A stretch of 6,626 nucleotides of DNA from the NCBI GenBank assembly GCA_945861125.1, contig CAMASZ010000067.1:1-6626 (forward strand). The letters are read 5' to 3'. This DNA comes from Rickettsia typhi (GTDB taxonomy: Bacteria; Pseudomonadota; Alphaproteobacteria; Rickettsiales; UBA1997). Position 1 is the stretch's first letter; every line of letters starts with the position of its first letter. Both the position numbers and the translations under genes were made by a program. Positions 1 to 5,757 of the stretch are shown here, piece by piece. The notes under the pieces are model-generated. The model did not search any database, was not told the DNA's origin, and saw nothing but the letters and a program-made list of their open reading frames with translations.

Positions 1-156
1 ATAAAAAGCGATTCAAAGCTTAATCCTAGGCAAAAATCTAACTTAATTGGTTTGGGCTTGAGAGGAATTGGAACTTCTTCTAGTTTAAAAGCAACATTGC
101 CAATTATTGGGATGATTGATAAGGTTAATCATGTTGTGGAAGTTTCTGTAGAATAA
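1..156 (+). CDS. rpmD: 50S ribosomal protein uL30 (L30), 3' part
   Basis: Open reading frame from base 1 to the TAA at 154-156, giving 51 visible residues; the start lies left of the window. uL30 is a small protein of the large ribosomal subunit. The recognisable parts are the L-I-G-L-G-L segment at visible residues 15-20, preceded by a basic P-R-Q-K stretch, and the ending [12 protein letters not shown], which matches the family's C-terminal G-M-I-x-K-V-x-H-L-V-x-V. Its place immediately before rplO is the standard spc operon order (rpsE-rpmD-rplO-secY). The protein ends four residues after the V-E-V motif, so the C-terminus is near normal. The gap to rplO is 19 bp. The identification is secure from motif plus context, although the N-terminal third is not seen. 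Confidence 0.93.
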   Translation: MKSDSKLNPRQKSNLIGLGLRGIGTSSSLKATLPIIGMIDKVNHVVEVSVE

Positions 157-175
157 AATTTATATAATATCAAAA

Positions 176-598
176 ATGACAATATCGTTAAAAAATCTAC
201 CAAAAATAAAAAGACAAAAATCAAAACGACTTGGAAGAGGTATTGGTTCTGGCAAGGGAAAAACCTCGGGTAAGGGAGTTAAGGGTCAAAAAGCAAGAAC
301 AGGGCATCACTCCGTAAAAGGCTTCGAAGGTGGTCAGACTCCAGTTCATATGCGCCTTCCAAAAAGAGGATTTAAGAATGTTCTAAGAAGCAAGATTGAA
401 GTAATTAACATCGAAGATGTGATTCGTATTGCTGATAAAAACAACGTCAATTCCTTAAATAAAGAAAAACTGAAAGAATTTGGATTGATCAAAAGTAAAA
501 ATTCTAAAGTTAAGCTTATAATGGGAAAAAAAGAAGTATCTAGTAATATTAAGATTAGCGTTGATTTATACTCTGAAAAAGCTAAGAAATTTTCATAA
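176..598 (+). CDS. rplO: 50S ribosomal protein uL15 (L15), short C-terminus
   Basis: 140 codons, ATG to TAA. uL15 binds 23S rRNA and is a late-assembly protein of the large subunit. The N-terminal rRNA-binding extension is clear: basic residues 11-18, then [12 protein letters not shown] (19-30) and [10 protein letters not shown] (34-43). The family block [15 protein letters not shown] runs over 50-66. The C-terminal domain is more divergent and lysine-rich. It stops at S-E-K-A-K-K-F-S, where family members normally continue about ten more residues through an A-G-G motif, so the tail looks shortened. No Shine-Dalgarno precedes the ATG; the leader is A/T only. It lies 19 bp after rpmD and 7 bp before secY, and is presumably translated from the spc operon mRNA. 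Confidence 0.96.
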   Translation: MTISLKNLPKIKRQKSKRLGRGIGSGKGKTSGKGVKGQKARTGHHSVKGFEGGQTPVHMRLPKRGFKNVLRSKIEVINIEDVIRIADKNNVNSLNKEKLKEFGLIKSKNSKVKLIMGKKEVSSNIKISVDLYSEKAKKFS

Positions 599-605
599 AA
601 AATAA

Positions 606-1886
606 ATGTCTTCCCAGTCAACTAACACAGATTTAAAAAAAAGAATCTTATTGACCATATTCATCCTCTTGGTTTATAGATTTGGGACTTTTGTGCCAAT
701 TCCTGGGGTAAATTCAGATGTTTTGAAGAAAATTTTTGAAACATCAACTGCTGACATGTTTGGGATGATAAATATGTTTTCTGGAGGTGCTTTAGAAAGA
801 ATGAGTATATTTGCTCTAAACATTATGCCCTATATCACATCTTCGATTATAATGCAGTTGCTAACCTCGATGCATAAAGGTTTAGAATCTTTAAAAAAGG
901 AAGGTGAGCAAGGTAGAATGAGGATTAATCAATATACCAGATATTTGACTATTATTCTAGCATTTTTTCAGTCTTTGGGTGTGTATTACGCTTTATCAAA
1001 CGGCGAAAGCAATGCCTTCATATCTGATTCAAGAATTTTTATGTACACTACTTCGGTAAGTCTTGTTGGCGGAACTGTCATGTTAATGTGGTTTGGTGAA
1101 AAAATAACTAGTTCAGGAGTGGGTAATGGTATATCTTTAATCATTTTTGTTGGTATAGTATCTTCTCTTCCTTCTACCGTGGCTCAAATTTTTGAACTAT
1201 CAAGAACAGGAGTATATTCTTGGTTTGCAATGGTAATGTTTTTTGTGGTTTTTGCCGGATTTTTGCTTGTAGTTTGTTTTGTTGAAAAAGCTCATAAGAA
1301 AATAAAAATCCAATATCCAAATTCTTCAATGATGAGAGCATCTGGAATGTCAGATTCCTCATTTTTGCCACTAAAAGTTAATATATCTGGGGTTATACCG
1401 CCAATATTTGCAAGTTCAGTATTAATGTTCCCAGTTGCAATAGTTCAGTTTATTGGTATTGACGGAGATGGATTTTTATCTTTATTGAGAAGAGGGGGCT
1501 TGATATACCTGTCCATTTTCTCTCTACTAATTATCTTTTTTTCTTACTTTTATTCTTCTATAATATTTAATACTCAAGAAGTTGCAAATAACTTAAAAAA
1601 GAGTAATTGTTTTATTTTTGGAGTCAGGCCGGGAAATGCAACTTCTGAATATCTTGATAAAATTATACTTAGACTTACTTTAATTGGATCTCTATATTTA
1701 ATCTTAATCTGTGTTACACCAGAGTTTTTGATAACAAAATTCTCTTTACCGTTGCAAATTGGTGGAACTGGAGTTTTAATAATGGTAAATGTTGTAATGG
1801 ACTTAATTAATCAAATCCAATCACATTTAATTACTGGCAAATATAACAGTGGCACTAAAAAAAGAAGAATAAGAGTAAGGGTATGA
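606..1886 (+). CDS. secY: Protein translocase channel subunit SecY
   Basis: 426 codons. SecY is the inner-membrane pore of the SecYEG translocon, which exports unfolded proteins with SecA and inserts membrane proteins with the ribosome. Length and the pattern of about ten hydrophobic segments fit the family. Visible landmarks are TM1 followed by G-T-F-V-P-I-P-G-V-N (27-36), the plug and TM2 region with M-F-S-G-G-A-L-E-R-M-S-I-F-A-L-N-I-M-P-Y-I (57-77), a cytosolic loop starting V-E-K-A-H-K-K-I near residue 226, and the loop ending F-I-F-G-V-R-P-G (336-343) with the ribosome/SecA-contact arginine at 341. That loop normally reads F-I-P-G-[IV]-R-P-G, so Phe338 replaces a usually conserved proline. 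The C-terminus is a basic tail (K-K-R-R-I-R-V-R-V). The start is 7 bp after rplO with no Shine-Dalgarno. The stop overlaps the adk start as ATGA at 1883-1886, so translation of the two is likely coupled. Confidence 0.97.
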   Translation: MSSQSTNTDLKKRILLTIFILLVYRFGTFVPIPGVNSDVLKKIFETSTADMFGMINMFSGGALERMSIFALNIMPYITSSIIMQLLTSMHKGLESLKKEGEQGRMRINQYTRYLTIILAFFQSLGVYYALSNGESNAFISDSRIFMYTTSVSLVGGTVMLMWFGEKITSSGVGNGISLIIFVGIVSSLPSTVAQIFELSRTGVYSWFAMVMFFVVFAGFLLVVCFVEKAHKKIKIQYPNSSMMRASGMSDSSFLPLKVNISGVIPPIFASSVLMFPVAIVQFIGIDGDGFLSLLRRGGLIYLSIFSLLIIFFSYFYSSIIFNTQEVANNLKKSNCFIFGVRPGNATSEYLDKIILRLTLIGSLYLILICVTPEFLITKFSLPLQIGGTGVLIMVNVVMDLINQIQSHLITGKYNSGTKKRRIRVRV

Positions 1887-2527
1887 ATATAATTTTACTG
1901 GGAGCGCCTGGATGTGGTAAAGGAACGCAAGCTTCAATGCTTGTGAACAAATTAAATATACCATCAATTTCAACTGGTGAAGCTCTCAGAAAGGAAATTG
2001 AAAAAAAAACCGCTATAGGCCTAAAAGCAAAGTCCTATGCCGAAAATGGTAATTTAGTGCCGGATGAAATTGTAATTAATATTATTAAAGAACGTATTTT
2101 ACTTGATGATTGTAAAAAAGGTTTTATACTAGATGGCTTTCCAAGAAATTTAAATCAAGCAATTGAGCTTGAAAATATTTTTTCTAAACTGGAAAAAAAA
2201 ATAGACAAAGTATTTAATTTTGAGGTGGATGAAGAAAATTTAATTAAAAGAATATCAGGTCGTTTTTCTTGTAAAAACTGTGGAGCTGTATATAATCTTT
2301 TTTTTAAACCTTTAAAAAAAGAAGGTTTTTGTGATAATTGTAATTCAAGTCAATTTGAAAGTAGAAAAGACGATAATGAAGAGACTATTAAAAATAGACT
2401 CTTAGTTTATAATCAATCTACCTTACCATTGATTGAATTTTACAAGAAAAAAAATATGCTTGTTTCAATTAATGCACTTAACAGTGCTGATATTGTTTTT
2501 CAGGAAATTATTACAAGCATAAAATAA
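1883..2527 (+). CDS. adk: Adenylate kinase with zinc-type four-Cys LID
   Basis: 214 codons. The enzyme interconverts ATP + AMP and 2 ADP in the cytoplasm. The P-loop is G-A-P-G-C-G-K-G-T (7-15, Lys13). The AMP site shows S-T-G (30-32), Arg36 and D-G-F-P-R (84-88). Catalytic-type arginines are at 123, 161 and 172. The LID carries C-x-x-C at 130/133 and C-x-x-C at 150/153, the structural zinc site known from Gram-positive enzymes and also present, as I recall, in rickettsial ones. The LID exit block R-K-D-D-N-E-E-T-I (161-169) is intact. Minor departures are Glu33-Ala34 where Asp-Met is common, and Cys11 in the P-loop where Ala is common. The start overlaps the secY stop by 4 bp, the conserved secY-adk pairing in the spc operon. 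The upstream AAGG inside secY sits too close to the ATG to be a good ribosome site, so coupling to secY is the likelier mode of initiation. Confidence 0.97.
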   Translation: MNIILLGAPGCGKGTQASMLVNKLNIPSISTGEALRKEIEKKTAIGLKAKSYAENGNLVPDEIVINIIKERILLDDCKKGFILDGFPRNLNQAIELENIFSKLEKKIDKVFNFEVDEENLIKRISGRFSCKNCGAVYNLFFKPLKKEGFCDNCNSSQFESRKDDNEETIKNRLLVYNQSTLPLIEFYKKKNMLVSINALNSADIVFQEIITSIK

Positions 2528-2541
2528 TAACAACTTAATTT

Positions 2542-2545
2542 GAGG
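2542..2545 (+). promoter_or_regulatory. Shine-Dalgarno GAGG for rpsM
   Basis: GAGG lies 8 nt before the TTG start of rpsM, embedded in TTTGAGGAAAAAAA. It is the only convincing Shine-Dalgarno sequence in front of any gene in this window. It confirms the TTG at 2554 as the start, because no ATG or GTG exists in frame between the upstream TAA (2536-2538) and 2554. Confidence 0.8.
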
Positions 2546-2553
2546 AAAAAAAA

Positions 2554-2934
2554 TTGGCTAGAATCGCTGGTATTAATATTCCTAAGGAAAAGCGCTTTGT
2601 TATAGCTCTTACCTACATATATGGAATTGGCAGTACAACTGCTCATAAAATTTGTAAAAAACTAAAAATTAACTTAAACCTAAGAACTCATCAGCTAAGT
2701 GAAGATAAGTTATCTGAGGTTAGATCGTTAATAGAAAAAGAGCACTCGGTTTTAGAGGGTGATCTTAGAAGAAAAGTTTCAACTGATATCAAAAGATTAA
2801 TTGAGATTGGTTGTTATCGTGGTATTAGGCATGTAAAAAAATTGCCAGTTCGCGGTCAAAGAACTCATACCAATGCTAAAACAAGAAAAGGTCGTGGGGT
2901 TGCTATCGCAAATAAAAAGAAAGCAGTGAAATAA
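2554..2934 (+). CDS. rpsM: 30S ribosomal protein uS13 (S13), TTG start
   Basis: 126 codons, starting with TTG. uS13 sits in the head of the small subunit and contacts the P-site tRNA and bridges to the large subunit. The N-terminus A-R-I-A-G-I-N-I-P (2-10) is the family start, which fixes the TTG as the initiator. I-Y-G-I-G (22-26) is the helix-hairpin-like motif. The C-terminal signature G-C-Y-R-G-I-R-H (86-93) followed by [17 protein letters not shown] (97-113) is textbook. The last residues are a basic tail expected to reach towards tRNA. The gene lies 26 bp after adk. rpmJ, which often separates secY/adk from rpsM, is absent here. It heads the alpha-operon part (rpsM-rpsK-rpoA-rplQ; no rpsD is present). 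The strong GAGG may compensate for the weak start codon. Confidence 0.97.
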   Translation: MARIAGINIPKEKRFVIALTYIYGIGSTTAHKICKKLKINLNLRTHQLSEDKLSEVRSLIEKEHSVLEGDLRRKVSTDIKRLIEIGCYRGIRHVKKLPVRGQRTHTNAKTRKGRGVAIANKKKAVK

Positions 2935-2949
2935 TTAACAATATAAATT

Positions 2950-3369
2950 ATGACAGAAACTAAAACAGACTTAGCTTTAAAAGAGAAAAAAACCGCAAAA
3001 TCTTCTAGCAAGAAAAAGAAAAATATTCTTAACGGGATAGTCCATGTTTATGCTAGTTTTAATAATACGATAATCACAATTTCTGATAATAATGGCAATG
3101 TTGTGAGCTGGTCCTCTTCAGGAAAGCATGGCTTTAAAGGCTCAAGAAAAGCTACTCCATATGCTGCGCAAGTAGCTACTCAGCATGTAATTAATATTGC
3201 TAAGGAGTGTGGAATGCAAAATGTTATAGTAGAGATAAGAGGTCCAGGAGTGGGTAGAGAAGCTTCTTTAAGGGCTATACAAGCTTCTGGAATGAATGTG
3301 ACTTTAATCAAAGATATAACATATCTTCCTCATAATGGCTGTCGTCCTGCCAAAAGAAGACGAGTCTAA
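2950..3369 (+). CDS. rpsK: 30S ribosomal protein uS11 (S11) with Lys-rich N-terminal extension
   Basis: 139 codons. uS11 lies on the platform of the small subunit near the mRNA exit and binds 16S rRNA. The core begins around residue 27 ([14 protein letters not shown]) and includes [14 protein letters not shown] (61-74), I-R-G-P-G-V-G-R-E (97-105) and the ending [13 protein letters not shown]. The Asn129-Gly130 pair is the site that in E. coli uS11 becomes isoaspartate; that modification is known for the family, not seen here. Ahead of the core lies an extension of about 26 residues, nearly half lysine, with S-S-S-K-K-K-K at 18-24. The leader is A/T only with no Shine-Dalgarno. The gap is 15 bp after rpsM and 34 bp before rpoA. 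Confidence 0.97.
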   Translation: MTETKTDLALKEKKTAKSSSKKKKNILNGIVHVYASFNNTIITISDNNGNVVSWSSSGKHGFKGSRKATPYAAQVATQHVINIAKECGMQNVIVEIRGPGVGREASLRAIQASGMNVTLIKDITYLPHNGCRPAKRRRV

Positions 3370-3403
3370 AATAATTTAAATTTATAATAAAAAATAAAAC
3401 AAT

Positions 3404-4429
3404 ATGGCAATTCTTAAAGAAAACTGGAGCAACCTAACAAAACCAACTTCAATAACTTTCAAAGAAGGATATAATAATCTAACCTCTTCTACTATCATAA
3501 TGGAGCCGTTTGACAGGGGTTTTGGAAATACGATTGGAAATGCTCTCAGACGTGTTTTACTTTCGTCAATTAATGGTTTTGCTGTAACATCGGTAAAAAT
3601 TGAGGGAGTTTTGCATGAATACAGTAGTATTGAAGGAGTTAAAGAAGATGTTTTAGATATCATCATGAATCTTAAATCTTTAGCAATTACCAAGGAAGAT
3701 CCTTCTCCAATGATTCTTAAAATTTCTGCTGATAAACCAGGGCCCTTTTATGCTGGATCAATAGAGATACCTAATGGAGCACAAATTTTAAATAGAGATC
3801 TATTACTATTCACTATTAATAAAGGATCTAAAATAGATATGCAAATTACTGTTGAATATGGTAAGGGGTATAGTTTTGCTGATCAAAGAAGTTCTGATAA
3901 AACTATTGGAGTAATAGCTGTTGATGCAATATTTAGTCCAATAAAAAAAGTATCTTATAGAGTAGAAAATGCAAGAGTTGGTCAAATTACTGATTATGAT
4001 AAGTTGATTCTTGATATTGAAACAAACGAAACAATTACACCGCAAGATGCTCTTGGTATTGCTTCAAAAATATTACAAGAACAGTTGCAGGTATTTATTA
4101 ATTTCGATGTTGCTAAGGTTGATAATGTTGTTGAGAAGGAGGTTTTTATTGAGCCAGAATTTAATAAAAATCTACTCAAAACAATTGAAGAACTTGAATT
4201 ATCGGTTAGATCATATAATTGTTTGAAAAATGAAAATATAATTTATGTTGGTGATCTAGTATCTAAAACTGAATCTGAGATGCTTAAAACTGCTAATTTT
4301 GGCAGAAAATCTTTGAATGAATTAAAGGATAATCTAAAAGCAATGGGTCTTGGTTTTGGTATGAAATTAACAAATTGGCCACCAAAAAATATAGAAGAGC
4401 TTCTGAAAATTAAAAATAAAGAATTTTAA
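3404..4429 (+). CDS. rpoA: DNA-directed RNA polymerase alpha subunit
   Basis: 341 codons. Alpha dimerises to nucleate assembly of beta and beta' and, through its C-terminal domain, contacts promoter UP elements and activators. The N-terminal domain shows F-D-R-G-F-G-N-T-I-G-N-A-L-R-R-V-L-L-S-S (36-55) and I-E-G-V-x-E-D-V (77-84 region), the dimer/beta-contact core. The C-terminal domain shows L-S-V-R-S-Y-N-C-L-K, with Arg269 equivalent to the DNA-binding Arg265 of E. coli; Tyr271 replaces an alanine common at that position. It continues with the helix-hairpin N-F-G-R-K-S-L-N-E-L-K. The tail N-W-P-P-K-N-I-E-E-L near residue 325 is the extension typical of alphaproteobacteria. There is no Shine-Dalgarno in the 34-bp, nearly pure A/T leader. 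Two-domain architecture and length are normal. Confidence 0.98.
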   Translation: MAILKENWSNLTKPTSITFKEGYNNLTSSTIIMEPFDRGFGNTIGNALRRVLLSSINGFAVTSVKIEGVLHEYSSIEGVKEDVLDIIMNLKSLAITKEDPSPMILKISADKPGPFYAGSIEIPNGAQILNRDLLLFTINKGSKIDMQITVEYGKGYSFADQRSSDKTIGVIAVDAIFSPIKKVSYRVENARVGQITDYDKLILDIETNETITPQDALGIASKILQEQLQVFINFDVAKVDNVVEKEVFIEPEFNKNLLKTIEELELSVRSYNCLKNENIIYVGDLVSKTESEMLKTANFGRKSLNELKDNLKAMGLGFGMKLTNWPPKNIEELLKIKNKEF

Positions 4430-4448
4430 TTTATAAAAATTATTATAT

Positions 4449-4856
4449 ATGAAACATGCAATTAAGGGCAGAAAGCTTAATAGAAATACTGCTCACAGAA
4501 AAGCTTTAATGAGAAATCTTTCCATAGCACTTCTTGAAAAAGAAATAATTAAAACAACATTGCCAAAAGCGAAAGAATTGAGACCTTTTGTTGAAAAGCT
4601 AATAACTATAGCAAAGAAAAATAGTATTGAAAATCGTCGCTTATTAACCTCAATTCTTGGAAATGAGAAAATTGTTGACAGAATGTATAAAGAAATAGCG
4701 CCAAGAATCAATGATAGAAAAGGTGGATATACAAGGATTTTAAAATTTGGCTATAGAGTTGGAGATAAAGCTCCAATGGCGGTTATTGAATTGGTAGACA
4801 GAGTTTTGAAAGAAGAAGTTTCTGAAGAATCTGAAAAACAAATTAATCAAGATTAA
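4449..4856 (+). CDS. rplQ: 50S ribosomal protein bL17 (L17)
   Basis: 135 codons. bL17 lies near the polypeptide exit tunnel of the large subunit. The N-terminal signature K-G-R-K-L-N-R-N-T-A-H-R-K-A-L-M-R-N-L (6-24) is diagnostic: family proteins read R-K-L-x-R-x-x-x-H-R-x-A-x-x-R-N-L. E-L-R-P-F-V-E-K-L-I-T-I-A-K (43-56) and G-G-Y-T-R-I-L-K (around 92-99) are also standard. The ending is an acidic tail rich in Glu (E-E-V-S-E-E-S-E-K), a common lineage-variable addition. The gene sits 19 bp after rpoA, the usual last place of the alpha operon, but here it is followed after 8 bp by rplS. The start has only A/T upstream and no Shine-Dalgarno. Confidence 0.97.
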   Translation: MKHAIKGRKLNRNTAHRKALMRNLSIALLEKEIIKTTLPKAKELRPFVEKLITIAKKNSIENRRLLTSILGNEKIVDRMYKEIAPRINDRKGGYTRILKFGYRVGDKAPMAVIELVDRVLKEEVSEESEKQINQD

Positions 4857-4864
4857 TAAAAACT

Positions 4865-5287
4865 ATGAAAAACATAATTTCTGATTTCTCAAAAGAGCAA
4901 TTAAAAAAACTAGAAAGCAGTAGAAGCTTTAAGATGCCCGAATTTAAAGTTGGGGATACTATTAATGTTAAATACAAGATTGTTGATGGCGAAACAACAA
5001 GAATACAGGCTTTTAAGGGAATAGTTATTTCAAGAACAAAAAGTCCATCTAATTACTCTGCCACCTTTACAGTTAGAAAAATTAGTTCAGGAATTGCCGT
5101 TGAAAGAAAATTTTTATTGCACTCTCCCGTGATATCAGACATTGAGGTTCATAAGCAGGGTGATGTCAGAAGATCTAAATTATATTATCTAAGGTCTCTA
5201 AAAGGAAAGGCTTCAAGAATAAAAGAGAAGCTAGACTTCTTTGAAAGTTCTGAAACTTCAGGAGACAACAAAGCTGTTAGCTCTTAA
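4865..5287 (+). CDS. rplS: 50S ribosomal protein bL19 (L19), at an unusual locus
   Basis: 140 codons. bL19 sits at the subunit interface of the 50S particle. The family core is clear: P-E-F-K-V-G-D-T-I-N-V (25-35), F-K-G-I-V-I (50-55), F-T-V-R-K-I-S-S-G-I-A-V-E-R (68-81), H-S-P-V-I (86-90) and the C-terminal signature with R-R-S-K-L-Y-Y-L-R (102-110) and K-A-S-R-I-K-E (115-121). About 19 residues (E-S-S-E-T-S-G-D-N...) extend beyond the core, so it is longer than the ~115-residue E. coli protein. It begins 8 bp after rplQ with no Shine-Dalgarno and no promoter-like gap, so it is almost certainly in the same transcript. In most bacteria rplS ends the rpsP-rimM-trmD-rplS operon, so finding it behind rplQ indicates rearrangement. 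Codon use looks like that of its neighbours. Confidence 0.96.
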   Translation: MKNIISDFSKEQLKKLESSRSFKMPEFKVGDTINVKYKIVDGETTRIQAFKGIVISRTKSPSNYSATFTVRKISSGIAVERKFLLHSPVISDIEVHKQGDVRRSKLYYLRSLKGKASRIKEKLDFFESSETSGDNKAVSS

Positions 5288-5361
5288 CTCTTCTTATATT
5301 CCCTTCTTCTTTGTCTAAATTGGGTAAAGAAAGTTGGATAGATGATTAAAATGTAAATATT
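5288..5361 (+). other. Intergenic gap after the ribosomal operon, weak hairpin
   Basis: This 74-bp gap is the largest on the + strand and is where the operon would be expected to end. Its first part (to about 5312) is a pyrimidine-rich tract. An imperfect stem-loop, 5307-5317 pairing with 5321-5331, can form with 11 pairs including three G-T wobbles and a 3-nt loop. It is not followed by a T-run, so it is not a canonical intrinsic terminator. TTGGAT at 5334-5339 with the A/T stretch at 5357-5363 could be a poor promoter for the next gene. That is weak in DNA this AT-rich. Confidence 0.25.
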
Positions 5362-5757
5362 TTGTTGCATATACCTTTTTACAAAAATTCTATAATAATT
5401 CTACTCATGAGCCTTGTGTTGTCTTGCACCCAATACAATAGATATGCGAGAATATCTTTTCATAAAACCGCCGAGAGAAACAGTTTTACTTTTACCATAA
5501 GTGAAGAATTTGAAGAAAAAAATAAAGGATCGGTTCAAGATAAAGATAACCCAATTATAACAAAAGCTGAATCAAAACTATTAAAGCAATTTTTAAATAA
5601 AGAAAGCTATTGTTTAAATAAATTTGGTAATCCAAAGTTTAAAATTATCTCTAAGCAACAAAAAATATATGATGCCACATATTCTCACCTTGTTTCGCAG
5701 AATTATAATGCCCGTCCTGCTGTACCTACTACATATTTTGGTGAATGTTTGTTTTAG
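5362..5757 (+). CDS. Predicted lipoprotein of unknown function
   Basis: 131 codons from a TTG start to TAG. I do not recognise the family. The N-terminus reads as a lipoprotein signal: one basic residue (Lys8), a hydrophobic run I-I-I-L-L-M-S-L-V-L and then V-L-S-C with Cys22 as the candidate lipidated residue. Starting instead at the ATG at 5407 would leave only six residues before the Cys, too short for a signal peptide. TTG at 5362 (or 5365) is therefore preferred, even though no Shine-Dalgarno is visible. The mature part is polar with a Lys/Glu-rich middle (47-80). The C-terminus Y-D-A-T-Y-S-H-L, Q-N-Y-N-A-R-P and T-Y-F-G-E-C-L-F looks like a conserved, aromatic-rich block. Cys84 and Cys129 could form a disulfide. 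Its 3' end overlaps the opposing gene by 29 bp. The likely site of action is the periplasmic face of a membrane. Confidence 0.72.
   Translation: MLHIPFYKNSIIILLMSLVLSCTQYNRYARISFHKTAERNSFTFTISEEFEEKNKGSVQDKDNPIITKAESKLLKQFLNKESYCLNKFGNPKFKIISKQQKIYDATYSHLVSQNYNARPAVPTTYFGECLF

Noticed and set aside
163..168. Perfect TATAAT 8 bp before the rplO start, which could imply a leaderless mRNA
   Set aside because: No -35-like hexamer lies 16-18 bp upstream. The spacer is nearly all A/T, so a chance match is likely, and the gene sits mid-operon.
1174..1371. Minus-strand open frame of 65 codons inside secY
   Set aside because: It lies wholly within a well-conserved gene, has no recognisable motif or leader, and is expected from codon bias. 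The same applies to the antisense and alternative frames within rplO, rpoA and rplQ.
3383..3388. Perfect TATAAT upstream of rpoA, suggesting an internal promoter
   Set aside because: The matching -35 position falls in the end of rpsK and does not resemble TTGACA. The 34-bp gap is almost pure A/T, so the hexamer carries little information.
5257..5313. Possible intrinsic terminator at the end of rplS (AGCT-GTT-AGCT stem followed by a T-rich tract)
   Set aside because: The stem is only 4 bp and the following tract is mixed C/T rather than a T-run. It does not meet the pattern of a bacterial intrinsic terminator.
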